In this document: positions 40,554-48,379 of the stretch, one piece after another | How the letters are laid out: each line of letters starts with the position of its first letter | How positions within the stretch are numbered: the first letter of the stretch is position 1 | Assembly (NCBI RefSeq): GCF_002095575.1 | Contig: NZ_MLJJ01000011.1 | Coordinates: 1-64,000 of the forward strand | DNA: 64,000 nucleotides | Reading direction: 5' to 3' | Source of the DNA: Pantoea septica | GTDB taxonomy: Bacteria; Pseudomonadota; Gammaproteobacteria; Enterobacterales; Enterobacteriaceae | Made by a program: the position numbers and the translations under genes | The notes under the pieces: model-generated | Told to the model about the DNA's origin: nothing | Databases searched by the model: none | Seen by the model: the letters and a program-made list of their open reading frames with translations, nothing else

Positions 40554-41016
40554 TGTATTAGTCGCGACTTGATCTGACATATGGCCTTGAAAGGTTGAGA
40601 GTTACCGGTTTGATATGGGTATCGAATCCTTATACAAAATACGGGGTAATTCTCATCCTTCATACTGCCAATCCCGTTATCAAACACAAAGCCGGTTTGC
40701 TTAATCTGGCGGAAGAACTCAGCAATGTATCGAAAACCTGTAAAATCATGGCCGTTTCACGTGATACATTTTATCGTTACTGCGAACTGGCCGATGAAGG
40801 TGGCGTGGATGCTTTGATAAACCGGAGTCGCCGCGCACCAAACCTTAAGAACCGTACCGATGATGCTACTGAGCGGTCTGTTATTGATTATGCCGCCAAT
40901 GGAAACGTTACTTGATGGAAAGCGCATCTGGGCTGAGAAAAATTTAAGCCAGATGTAATCTAACAGATACCTGTATAAATAACCGATAACTGTCAGATCA
41001 GGCCTGAGCTAATACA
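40554..41016. mobile_element. Miniature IS481-family element with intact ends
   Basis: Terminal inverted repeats of 26 bases: the left end is TGTATTAG...TTGATCTGACA (40554-40579) and the right end TGTCAGATCAGG...CTAATACA (40991-41016). They are flanked by a 6-base direct repeat CTAATC (40548-40553 and 41017-41022), a target-site duplication. At 463 bases it is under half the ~1.1 kb of full IS481 members and keeps only part of the transposase. The right junction falls exactly on the DUF943-C stop codon, which survives as part of the duplication. Confidence 0.85.
40655..40915 (+). pseudogene. IS481-family transposase, N-terminal fragment
   Basis: The frame from about 40655 reads ILHTANPVIKHKAGLLNLAE, then SRDTFYRYCELADEGG and INRSRRAPNLKNRTDDA, which is the N-terminal helix-turn-helix region of IS481 transposases. 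It ends at a stop after ANGNVT, without the rve catalytic DDE domain, and its native start is not preserved. It cannot encode an active transposase but could be mobilised in trans through the intact ends. Confidence 0.8.
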
Positions 41017-41481
41017 CTAATCTGACTTATTTTTTACTATATTACCGCTGTCATTTATACGATATGTTCCGCTATCTAAAATGAAATAAAGCCCGGTATT
41101 CTTACTGTTGTTCACCATAATGAGCGAATCTTTATCAATGCAATTTATTGGTGGTTTCATATCATCAAAACAGAGTCTGTCATACCCATCAGTTTCTTTA
41201 TATCCATCACCAAAATACCAAAAAATGACGCTAAAAAAACCATCTTGGGCAGGTTTGGGAATGTTATACATGTCCTTGAGCATTTTCTTGTTTTTCAACC
41301 ACCAATTTATTTTCCCTTGTTCGGTCAGTGGGAAATTTTTTACCAAAACATCGCTATAGTTACGTCTTTGATGAACGGCTACGATCTCTACGGGGCGCAA
41401 CGATAACCAGAGGAAGTAACTCAGCAGGGCGCAAATAACCAGTAATAAAGCACAAATAAATTTTTTATTTTTAGATTTCAT
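41017..41481 (-). CDS. DUF943-type single-pass membrane protein, copy C
   Basis: A 154-aa protein with a basic MKSKNKK start, one membrane helix (about residues 7-25), WLSLRPVEIVAVH, then the outer domain with GKINWWLKNKKMLKDMYNIPKP, FGDGYKETDGYDRLCF and DMKPPINCI, ending VKNKSD. The start lies within the 3' end of DUF3289-C (11-base overlap). Its stop codon is formed by the target duplication of the adjacent IS481 element. Closest to copy D at the C-terminus (GYKETDGYD shared). Confidence 0.8.
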   Translation of the reverse strand: MKSKNKKFICALLLVICALLSYFLWLSLRPVEIVAVHQRRNYSDVLVKNFPLTEQGKINWWLKNKKMLKDMYNIPKPAQDGFFSVIFWYFGDGYKETDGYDRLCFDDMKPPINCIDKDSLIMVNNSKNTGLYFILDSGTYRINDSGNIVKNKSD

Positions 41482-42319
41482 AACGGCCACCGGTAATCTC
41501 TACAGTGGCTTCCATATTGGTCATAAATGGTTTAAAGCCAAACTGATTGTAGCGCTGGAGAACAAACCAGATGCGGAAGAAATGGAACTGGCTGAATTTT
41601 GTTTTCAGTATATCGTCGCTGTCAAGGCCAAAGTGATCCTGTACTTTGTAATGCACCACTGCTCGGTATCGGTCATTTTCAATATGCAGTGATTTTATGG
41701 TGATATGTGTTGCCCAAGTGTCATGGACAGTGATCCCCATCCCGTTAAAGTTATCCTGGAATCTGTCGAACTTTGGTAATTTACCACTTAGCACTGCATC
41801 TCTTAATCTGTCTCGGTTTTCTACTGGAAAATGCTTGCTTTCCCAGTCTATGTTTGTTCTAAAGGCTTTCGATAACAAAATGCGTGTACTGTTTCTCTCC
41901 GAAATGTCTTTAACTATGTTTTCTTTCATTGCACTGTCCAGCGACATATCCCTGAAAGGCGTACCATTGCCGTGCTGCATGTGAGTGATCATCTTTTCGA
42001 TCAGGTGGCTGTAGGGCCCGTAAAGGGAAAACTTGCGGGATAGCGAGCGGAACTCGTCAAACAGCATTGCTGCGCACTGCTGTCGGGTAATCTTTTCACC
42101 CTGGCCGCGCAGATTACAGCAGAACATGGACTGGGGACGATCCATTGAGGAACGCCGGGTAAGCGTCCAGGGATCAACCCGGTCAGAAATGTAATCCAGC
42201 CGGTACTGGGATTTTAACTGTGCTTCGGTTAAGTCGCCGCAGCGCATATCTTTAGCGCCGTAGTCGTCCATCCGGTTTTGGGTTTTGAATAGGGTGCAGG
42301 GTAACTGTAGTGCAGCCAT
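41471..42319 (-). CDS. DUF3289-type protein, copy C
   Basis: A 282-aa array member. Conserved ends as in the other copies; variable patch SAMKENIVKDISERNSTRIL with NIDWESKHFPVENRDRL. C-terminus ITGGRYEI differs from the others. Overlaps DUF943-C by 11 bases, so the two are probably cotranslated. The upstream 58-aa ORF and primase-like fragment are complete here. Confidence 0.8.
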   Translation of the reverse strand: MAALQLPCTLFKTQNRMDDYGAKDMRCGDLTEAQLKSQYRLDYISDRVDPWTLTRRSSMDRPQSMFCCNLRGQGEKITRQQCAAMLFDEFRSLSRKFSLYGPYSHLIEKMITHMQHGNGTPFRDMSLDSAMKENIVKDISERNSTRILLSKAFRTNIDWESKHFPVENRDRLRDAVLSGKLPKFDRFQDNFNGMGITVHDTWATHITIKSLHIENDRYRAVVHYKVQDHFGLDSDDILKTKFSQFHFFRIWFVLQRYNQFGFKPFMTNMEATVEITGGRYEI

Positions 42320-42897
42320 CGTGACACATTCCTTGTGTTATCGTCCTTTGAGGTCTTCACAGAGAATAATACGCGGTGAAAGGTCAGAGTGTAAATATTG
42401 TACAGCCTCTGCATGTAATTTTTTGCAGATTCCGGGCAGGTGTAATAAATCGTGCGCCGTGGCACCGACAAAATCAGTCTTTCTGGTGGAGCTCTGCATG
42501 GACCGTTTACCCATCGGGATACATCGCCGTCAATGCTGGCAATCGTAAAGCCTGCTTCCTGCATCAGTAACATTTCTACAGCCTCGCCAGTTGCCCGGCG
42601 TTCTTTCGGTTCCACCAGCCGGGAGTATTCAGGCACGATGCGCAGGCGTGGATTTTCAGCTGTATGGCTTGCAGTCTGGTACACCAGCATCGAATAGCGC
42701 TTTAAAACAGGCATCAGCATCTGGATTGCACCGGGGGTGTTGTCGTCAATATCAGTGCCACCAAACGCACACGCCGCCATATTTGACACAATACGCCGCA
42801 GCCTGGCTTCTTTCGTCGGAAGTGAGAACCATCGTAGTTTTTCATTTTCTTTGCGGCGCTCTGCCTTTGTCATTTCTGGTGTGATGGAAATTTGCAC
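42229..42897 (-). pseudogene. Phage-primase-like N-terminal fragment, copy C
   Basis: Second, almost identical copy of the 222-codon frame (differences such as DDSTPG/DDNTPG and RQATGEAVD/RRATGEAVE). The same coding-like first half and the same overlap with the 58-aa ORF and with the 5' end of DUF3289-C. Being copied in the same broken form shows that the break predates the duplication of the unit. Confidence 0.4.
42338..42514 (-). CDS. 58-aa ORF preceding DUF3289, copy C
   Basis: Same 58-codon ORF as in unit B, MGKRSMQSSTRKTDF to CEDLKGR, ending 18 bases before the DUF3289-C ATG. Conservation of the full frame in two units and of its tail in the other two suggests it belongs to the unit. 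Function unknown. Confidence 0.45.
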   Translation of the reverse strand: MGKRSMQSSTRKTDFVGATAHDLLHLPGICKKLHAEAVQYLHSDLSPRIILCEDLKGR

Positions 42898-42954
42898 ACA
42901 TTTAGATAAAATTGCCTTGCTGAGGTCAGAAAAGCAGTTAGCGGTAAACCGGGC

Positions 42955-42995
42955 AGGGGATGATTTTTTGCTGTCTCTACGCGAGGGGAGCGGAT
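42955..42995 (-). repeat. Conserved junction element at the 3' end of each DUF943 gene
   Basis: GGATGATTTTTTGCTGTC, then TCTACGCGAGGGGAGCGG, lies directly beyond the DUF943-D stop. Related copies follow the other DUF943 genes at about 37067-37100, 38533-38570 and 40508-40545. It marks where one unit joins the next. No strong hairpin is visible, so it looks like a recombination junction or inherited 3' flank rather than a terminator. Confidence 0.6.
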
Positions 42996-43460
42996 CTAAT
43001 CCGATTTGTTCTTTACTATATCCCCTTTATTACTTATACGATATGTTCCACTATCCAGAACAAAATAACTCCCTGTATTTTCACTGTTCCTCACCATAAG
43101 GAGAGAGTTTTTTTCTATACAATTCATCGGTGGTTTCATATCTTTGAAACAAAGGTTGTCATATCCATCTGTTTCTTTATAACCATCGCCAAAATCCCAA
43201 AATACAACTACGAAAGATCCATCTGAGCTATGCTTTGGAATACCATATTTTTCTTCTAACATGTTTTTATTTTCTAGCCACCAAATTATTTTCCCCTTAT
43301 CTGTAGGTGGGAAGCTTCTAACTAAAATATCACTATAGTTATTTTCCTGATGTAGCGCGACAATCTCTACAGGACGTAAACACAGCCAAATCCAGTAACC
43401 TAGTAAAACGCAAGCAGTCAAGAAAAATAGAATCAAGATTTTTTTATTTATTACTTTCAT
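42996..43460 (-). CDS. DUF943-type single-pass membrane protein, copy D
   Basis: A 154-aa protein: MKVINKK, one membrane helix (about residues 8-26), WLCLRPVEIVALH, outer domain with GKIIWWLENKNMLEEKYGIPK, FGDGYKETDGYDNLCFKDMKPPMNCI, ending VKNKSD. Its start overlaps the 3' end of DUF3289-D by 17 bases. Conserved Cys pair (LCF and NCI) in all copies could form a disulfide if the domain is periplasmic. Confidence 0.8.
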   Translation of the reverse strand: MKVINKKILILFFLTACVLLGYWIWLCLRPVEIVALHQENNYSDILVRSFPPTDKGKIIWWLENKNMLEEKYGIPKHSSDGSFVVVFWDFGDGYKETDGYDNLCFKDMKPPMNCIEKNSLLMVRNSENTGSYFVLDSGTYRISNKGDIVKNKSD

Positions 43461-44298
43461 TGCGACTCCCTGTGATTTCTACGGTTGCTTCCATATTGGT
43501 CATAAATGGCTTGAAACCAAACTGATTGTATCGCTGGAGAACAAACCAGATGCGGAAGAAATGGAACTGGCTGAATTTTGTTTTCAGTATATCGTCGCTG
43601 TCAAGGCCAAAGTGATCCTGTACTTTGTAGTGCACAACTGCCCGGTATCGATCATTTTCAATATGTAGTGATTGTAATATGATATGTGTTGCCCAGGTAT
43701 CATGCACGGTGATTCCCATACCGTTAAAATTATCCTGAAAGCGGTCAAATTTAGGGAGTTTTCCACGAGATATAGCAGTCCTTAAATCATCTTTTTGAGC
43801 AACAGGATAAATTCTATTTTTCCAGTCATTTTTTTCTTGAAATACTTTTTCTAACAAAATACGAGTACTATTTTTTTCAGACCTATCATTAAGAATATGC
43901 TCTTTCAATGCCCTGTCCAGCGCCACATCGCGGAAAGGCGTACCATTGCCGTTCTGCATATGAGTGATCATCTTTTCGATCAGGTGGCTGTAGGGCCCGT
44001 AAAGGGAAAACTTGTGGGATAACGAGCGAAATTCATCAAACAGCATTGCTGCGCACTGCTGTCGGGTAATCTTTTCACCCTGGCCGCGCAGATTACAGCA
44101 GAACATGGACTGGGGACGATCCATTGAGGAACGCCGGGTAAGCGTCCAGGGATCAACCCGGTCAGAAATGTAATCCAGCCGGTACTGGGATTTTAACTGT
44201 GCTTCGGTTAAGTCGCCGCAGCGCATATCTTTAGCGCCGTAGTCGTCCATCCGGTTTTGGGTTTTGAATAGGGTACAGGGAAACTGTAGTGCGGCCAT
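43444..44298 (-). CDS. DUF3289-type protein, copy D
   Basis: A 284-aa array member and the first in transcription order. Variable patch KEHILNDRSEKNSTRIL with KNDWKNRIYPVAQKDDL, then HIILQSLHIE where B and C have HITIKSLHIE; this middle stretch is more AT-rich than its flanks. C-terminus ITGSRNESNK. Only a truncated unit tail lies upstream, so its native promoter is not obvious. Confidence 0.8.
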   Translation of the reverse strand: MAALQFPCTLFKTQNRMDDYGAKDMRCGDLTEAQLKSQYRLDYISDRVDPWTLTRRSSMDRPQSMFCCNLRGQGEKITRQQCAAMLFDEFRSLSHKFSLYGPYSHLIEKMITHMQNGNGTPFRDVALDRALKEHILNDRSEKNSTRILLEKVFQEKNDWKNRIYPVAQKDDLRTAISRGKLPKFDRFQDNFNGMGITVHDTWATHIILQSLHIENDRYRAVVHYKVQDHFGLDSDDILKTKFSQFHFFRIWFVLQRYNQFGFKPFMTNMEATVEITGSRNESNK

Positions 44299-44316
44299 CG
44301 TGACACATTCCTTGTG

Positions 44317-44412
44317 TTATCGTCCTTTGAGGTCTTCACAGGGAATAATACGCGGTGAAAGGTCAGAGTGTAAATATTGTACAGCCTCTGCACGTAATTT
44401 TTTGCAGATTCA
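44317..44412 (-). pseudogene. Tail of the 58-aa ORF, copy D; upstream edge of the array
   Basis: The last ~30 codons of the 58-aa ORF (ICKKLRAEAVQYLHSDLSPR to EDLKGR) precede DUF3289-D. Homology to the other units stops abruptly near 44412, where unrelated phage-like sequence begins, marking the array boundary. Confidence 0.55.
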
Positions 44413-44523
44413 GGCAATCAGAATTTTTCTCACGGGTACCGGGCGCGAGCTGATGCTCCCGTCTAATCGTCGGGATTTAGCAAAGTAATTAGTTACTAAC
44501 GCTTACCGGGTGAGGGTTGAATA

Positions 44524-44586
44524 ATGCGCGATATACGGGCAGTGCTGAAACGCTGGGGAGAGTGGACGGCACATGAAGATATCTGA
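44524..44586 (+). pseudogene. Phage antiterminator Q-like N-terminal fragment
   Basis: Reads MRDIRAVLKRWGEWTAHEDI then stop. This is the characteristic N-terminus of lambdoid phage 82-type Q antiterminators (MRDIQ.VLERWGAWAA...). Only 20 codons remain. It suggests a prophage once occupied the yicC-proximal site. The sequence beyond (44587-44710) has no gene but carries a perfect 10-base inverted repeat CTTTGTACCC/GGGTACAAAG (44632-44641, 44678-44687). Confidence 0.6.
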
Positions 44587-44713
44587 ATATCTGCTAGCTT
44601 TGTCATAGTGCCACCTGAGCATTGAATAGCGCTTTGTACCCAAGCTGGATCGTGACAAGTGCTTTGGATACAACCATGGGTACAAAGAAAATGCGCGATG
44701 TTATGCAATCATA

Positions 44714-44789
44714 TGCGACAGTATGGAAATTAAAAAAGCCCGCATTTAGCGGGCTGGGTTGGTTATCTGCTACTGAGTGCGACAGTATG
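44714..44789. repeat. 12-base direct repeat flanking the yicC terminator
   Basis: TGCGACAGTATG occurs at 44714-44725 and 44778-44789, on either side of the terminator and touching the yicC 3' end. It could be a small duplication or a relic of an integration site. Confidence 0.5.
44732..44755 (-). terminator. Intrinsic terminator of yicC
   Basis: On the minus strand the stem AGCCCGC/GCGGGCT with loop TAAAT is followed by a T6 run (AAAAAA on plus at 44732-44737), 40 bases after the yicC stop. Confidence 0.88.
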
Positions 44790-44794
44790 CAATG

Positions 44795-45658
44795 TTACTC
44801 GATGTTCTGAATCTGCTCGCGCATCTGTTCGATTAACACCTTCAGCTCAATCGCCGATGCGGTCACGTCCGCATTGATCGATTTCGACCCCAGCGTGTTC
44901 GATTCGCGGTTGAACTCCTGCATCATGAAGTCGAGGCGGCGGCCGACGGCCTCTTTTTTGCCGAGGATGTTATAGGTCTCTTTGACATGGGCTTCCAGGC
45001 GATCCAGCTCTTCCGCGACGTCGATGCGCTGCGCCATCATCACCAGCTCCTGCTCGAGACGATTGTTTTCCAGCTGCACTTCTGCTTCTTCCAGCTTCGC
45101 CACCAGACGCTCGCGCTGCCATTTCAGGATCTCAGGCATCTGGGCGCGCACTTTCGCCACTTCCTGCTTCACGCCTTCGAGTCGCTGTTCGATCATGCCT
45201 TTCAGCGCTGCGCCTTCGCTTTCGCGCGCGACGATGAAGTCATCCAGCGCGCCGTCCAGCGCGCTCAGCAGCTGGGCGTTAATCGCATCGAGATCCTGTT
45301 CCTGCGCGGACATCACGCCAGGCCAGCGCAGAATGTCCATCGGATTGATGGCGCCTTCATCGCTCTGCATCTTCACCCAGTTGGCGGCCTGCACCAGCTG
45401 CTTCGCCAGGGTTTCATTCAGCATCAGTTCGCCCTGCGCGCTGGGATCGGCGTCGAAACGCAGGTTGCACTCGATTTTGCCGCGCGTCAGGCGCTGACGA
45501 ATGCGTTCGCGGATAACCGGCTCCAGGCTGCGAAACTGCTCCGGCAGACGGATATAGGTTTCAAGATAACGCTGGTTAACGGAGCGGAGCTCCCAGGCGG
45601 CGCTGCCCCAGGTGCCTTTGGCTTCGCGGCGGGCGTAAGCGGTCATACTGCGGATCAT
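44795..45658 (-). CDS. yicC: YicC, endoribonuclease family protein
   Basis: A 287-aa protein, the same length as E. coli YicC. The N-terminus MIRSMTAYARREAKG and the C-terminal DUF1732 domain with EELDRLEAHVKETYNIL and GRRLDFMMQEFNRE(S)NTLGSK are family signatures. YicC has been described as an RNase that contributes to decay of sRNA RyhB in E. coli. It marks the return to core synteny, but a lipoprotein and a transporter gene are inserted between it and rph. Confidence 0.95.
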   Translation of the reverse strand: MIRSMTAYARREAKGTWGSAAWELRSVNQRYLETYIRLPEQFRSLEPVIRERIRQRLTRGKIECNLRFDADPSAQGELMLNETLAKQLVQAANWVKMQSDEGAINPMDILRWPGVMSAQEQDLDAINAQLLSALDGALDDFIVARESEGAALKGMIEQRLEGVKQEVAKVRAQMPEILKWQRERLVAKLEEAEVQLENNRLEQELVMMAQRIDVAEELDRLEAHVKETYNILGKKEAVGRRLDFMMQEFNRESNTLGSKSINADVTASAIELKVLIEQMREQIQNIE

Positions 45659-45816
45659 AATCGGCTACTCTTTGTCAGAAATTATGCAGCAAGTATAGCG
45701 ACACCCGCCGCGCGCTAACAGGCATAAGCGCAGGTGCTTGCGAATAACGAAACATTTCCGCTTTTGCGGACAGGCACTTATGATGGTCGCTGACCGTTTT
45801 AATGAGGATTCTGCCG

Positions 45817-46248
45817 ATGTTCCGCTCTGTAGCCCTTTCCGTGGCGCTCGCCGCGCTGCTGGCCGGTTGCCAGGCGCCGCGTCCGCTCCCGCCGCCGACC
45901 AAACCCATTGCCGTGTGCGCCGGCGGCGAAATGATGATGCAGACCACGCTCTGGTTCGGCCTCAGCAAACCGCAGGGCGGGATGGTGAGCCGCGACGACT
46001 GGCAGCAGTTCCTTGATAAAGAGGTGACGCCGCGCTTCAAAGCGGGACTCAGCGTCTACGACGCCAGCGGTCAGTGGCTGGAGAAAAGCGGCAAGCTGGC
46101 GCGCGAGCCGAGCAAGGCGCTGATGCTTATTCACGGCGCGGAAAACGGAGTTAACGACGATATCGAAGCGCTGCGCACGCTTTACAAGCAACGCTTCGGC
46201 CAGGAGTCGGTGATGCGCGTCGACGCGCCGGTGTGCGTGGGATTCTGA
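45817..46248 (+). CDS. DUF3574-type lipoprotein
   Basis: A 143-aa predicted lipoprotein: MFRSVALSVALAALLAGC with lipobox LAGC (Cys18). The mature part matches the DUF3574 pattern (ETTLWFGLSKP-like QTTLWFGLSKPQGG, then DEVTPRF-like KEVTPRFKAGLSVYD and YKQRFGQESVMRV). Function unknown. I chose the ATG 9 bases after AGGA; an ATG five codons earlier has no ribosome site. Convergent with the transporter gene. Confidence 0.78.
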   Translation: MFRSVALSVALAALLAGCQAPRPLPPPTKPIAVCAGGEMMMQTTLWFGLSKPQGGMVSRDDWQQFLDKEVTPRFKAGLSVYDASGQWLEKSGKLAREPSKALMLIHGAENGVNDDIEALRTLYKQRFGQESVMRVDAPVCVGF

Positions 46249-46250
46249 AT

Positions 46251-46275
46251 AAAAACGGCGGCTGGAAGGCCGCCG
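46251..46275 (-). terminator. Terminator of the nupC-like gene
   Basis: The stem CGGCGGC/GCCGCCG with loop TGGAAG has a T5 run on the minus-strand side, between two convergent genes; it probably also slows plus-strand transcription. Confidence 0.8.
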
Positions 46276-46283
46276 TATAGCGA

Positions 46284-47468
46284 TCAGATAAACAGACCGG
46301 CGAAGGCGGCCGACAGCAGGCTCACCAGCGTGGAGCCGTAGACCAGCTTCCAGCCGAACCGGGAGACCACATTGCCCTGCTGTTCGTTCAGTCCTTTGAT
46401 TGCGCCGGCGACGATGCCGATCGAGGCGACGTTGGCGAACGACACCAGGAACACTGAGAGAATGCCCAGCCCGCGCGGGGTCATGTTGGCCGCCACCTTT
46501 TGCAGCTCAATCATCGCCACGAACTCGTTCGCCACCAGCTTGGTCGCCATAATGCTGGCGGCCTGCAGCGCGTCGGCGGCGGGAATACCGATCAGCCAGG
46601 CGAACGGATAGAAGAGATAGCCGAGAATCTGCTGAAAGCTGTAGCCGAACAGCGCGCTGAATAGCGCATTGACCGCGGCGATCAGCGCGATAAAGCCGAT
46701 CAGCATCGCCAGGATAATCATCGCCACTTTAAAGCCCGCCAGAATGTACTCGCCCAGCATCTCGAAAAAGCTTTGCTCTTCATGAAGCTTGTCGAGCGGG
46801 ATCGCCGCTTCATCTTGCGCTTTGCCGGGATTGATAATCGAGAGAATAATAAAGGTGCTGAACATATTGAGCAGCAGCGCGGCGACCACATATTTCGGCT
46901 CGATCATCGACATATAGGCGCCGACGATAGAGAGCGACACGGTGGACATCGCCGTGGCGGCCATGGTGTAAAGGCGCTTCGGCGGGATATCGCCCAGAAT
47001 GCCTTTATAGGCGATAAAGTTCTCCGACTGGCCGAGGACCAGCGTGCTGACGGCGTTGAACGACTCGAGTTTGCCCATGCCGTTAACTTTTGACAGCAGC
47101 GTGCCCACCAGCCGAATCAGCAGCGGCAGAATGCGCCAGTGCTGCAGAATGCCGATTAGCGCCGAGATAAACACAATGGGGCAGAGCACGCCAAGAAAGA
47201 TAAAGGCCAGCCCTTGCTTGCTCATATTGCCGAACACGAAGTCTGTGCCCTGCGCGGCGAAGGTCAGCAGTTTCTCAAAAAAGCCGCTGAAGGCACCAAC
47301 CGCCGCCTGTCCGCTGGCGGAGTGCAGGAAAAACCAGCCCAGCGCGGCTTCCACCACGATAAGCTGCACGATATAACGCAGGCGTATCTGTTTGCGGTCA
47401 TGACTGACCAGCAGCGCAAGGGCAAAAATCACCGCCAGCGCCAGCAGGAAATGAAGAATTGAGGTCAT
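46284..47468 (-). CDS. nupC: NupC-type concentrative nucleoside transporter
   Basis: A 394-aa CNT-family symporter with about ten membrane segments. It is clearly closer to E. coli NupC than to NupX/Yei[57 protein letters not shown] and [15 protein letters not shown]. It takes up pyrimidine nucleosides and adenosine with protons. The start [12 protein letters not shown] is aligned to NupC. In E. coli nupC lies elsewhere, so this may be the orthologue moved or a second copy; the window cannot tell. Confidence 0.85.
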   Translation of the reverse strand: MTSILHFLLALAVIFALALLVSHDRKQIRLRYIVQLIVVEAALGWFFLHSASGQAAVGAFSGFFEKLLTFAAQGTDFVFGNMSKQGLAFIFLGVLCPIVFISALIGILQHWRILPLLIRLVGTLLSKVNGMGKLESFNAVSTLVLGQSENFIAYKGILGDIPPKRLYTMAATAMSTVSLSIVGAYMSMIEPKYVVAALLLNMFSTFIILSIINPGKAQDEAAIPLDKLHEEQSFFEMLGEYILAGFKVAMIILAMLIGFIALIAAVNALFSALFGYSFQQILGYLFYPFAWLIGIPAADALQAASIMATKLVANEFVAMIELQKVAANMTPRGLGILSVFLVSFANVASIGIVAGAIKGLNEQQGNVVSRFGWKLVYGSTLVSLLSAAFAGLFI

Positions 47469-47552
47469 ACTTTTTATTTTCAGTGAGTGAGGAAGGCGCA
47501 TTTAGCCACAGACCGCGCGGAAATTCATCCGCCGATGCGTCATCCCGTCAGC

Positions 47553-47581
47553 AAGACAGGCGACGAGGAAGTCCGTATAAT
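47553..47581 (+). promoter_or_regulatory. rph-pyrE promoter
   Basis: A perfect -10 TATAAT (47576-47581) is preceded, after 17 bases, by AAGACA (47553-47558), a 4/6 match to TTGACA. It would start transcription about 25 bases before the rph ATG. Confidence 0.75.
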
Positions 47582-47613
47582 GCGCAGCCAATTCATTTCA
47601 GCCGGAGATTACC

Positions 47614-48330
47614 ATGCGTCCAGCAGGCCGAAGCGCACAGCAGGTGCGTCCCGTCACCCTGACCCGAAACTACACCAAACATGCCGAGGGCTCAGTACTG
47701 GTGGAGTTCGGCGAAACTAAAGTGCTTTGCACTGCTACCGTGGAAGAGAGCGTCCCGCGGTTCCTGAAAGGGCAGGGGCAAGGCTGGGTAACCGCCGAAT
47801 ATGGCATGCTGCCGCGCTCCACCCATAGCCGTATGGCGCGTGAAGCGGCCAAAGGCAAACAGGGCGGACGTACGCTGGAAATCCAGCGCCTTATCGCCCG
47901 CTCGCTGCGCGCGGCGGTCGATCTCAAAGCGCTGGGCGAATTTACCATCACGCTGGACTGCGACGTGATTCAGGCTGACGGCGGCACCCGTACCGCGTCG
48001 ATTACCGGCGCCTGCGTGGCGCTGGCCGATGCGCTGAACAAGCTGGTGGCCGACGGCAAGCTGAAAGCGAACCCGATGAAAGGCATGGTGGCGGCGATCT
48101 CCGTCGGCATCGTCGAAGGCGAAGCGCGCTGCGATCTGGAGTATGTAGAAGACTCCGCCGCTGAAACCGACATGAACGTGGTCATGCTGGAAGATGGCCG
48201 CATGATCGAAGTGCAGGGCACGGCGGAAGGCGAGCCGTTCAGCCATGAGGAGCTGCTGTCGCTGCTCGCGCTGGCGCGCGGCGGCATCGAGGAACTGATT
48301 CAAGCGCAGAAAGCGGCGCTGAACAACTGA
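47614..48330 (+). CDS. rph: RNase PH
   Basis: A 238-aa phosphorolytic 3'-5' exoribonuclease acting in tRNA 3' maturation as a hexamer. [39 protein letters not shown] and [17 protein letters not shown] are family blocks. The C-terminus is intact ([17 protein letters not shown]), unlike E. coli K-12 where rph-1 is frameshifted and lowers pyrE. Its translation up to the terminator is part of pyrE attenuation. Confidence 0.97.
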   Translation: MRPAGRSAQQVRPVTLTRNYTKHAEGSVLVEFGETKVLCTATVEESVPRFLKGQGQGWVTAEYGMLPRSTHSRMAREAAKGKQGGRTLEIQRLIARSLRAAVDLKALGEFTITLDCDVIQADGGTRTASITGACVALADALNKLVADGKLKANPMKGMVAAISVGIVEGEARCDLEYVEDSAAETDMNVVMLEDGRMIEVQGTAEGEPFSHEELLSLLALARGGIEELIQAQKAALNN

Positions 48331-48336
48331 TTTACC

Positions 48337-48363
48337 AGGCGACCAGAGAGTCGCCTTTTTTTT
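48337..48363 (+). terminator. pyrE attenuator
   Basis: The stem AGGCGAC/GTCGCCT with loop CAGAGA is followed by a T8 run between rph and pyrE. In E. coli UTP-dependent coupling of rph translation with transcription sets read-through here. The rph stop is 6 bases before the stem, as that mechanism needs. Confidence 0.9.
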
Positions 48364-48379
48364 GCGAGAGGAGTGAGAG

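Noticed and set aside
40595..40654. First 20 codons of the IS481 frame as part of the transposase
   Set aside because: They do not resemble IS481 N-termini and lie next to the left inverted repeat; only the later part matches.
37124..44412. Repeats of the array as a CRISPR array
   Set aside because: Repeats are kilobase-scale gene copies, not short repeats with regular spacers, and no cas genes are present.
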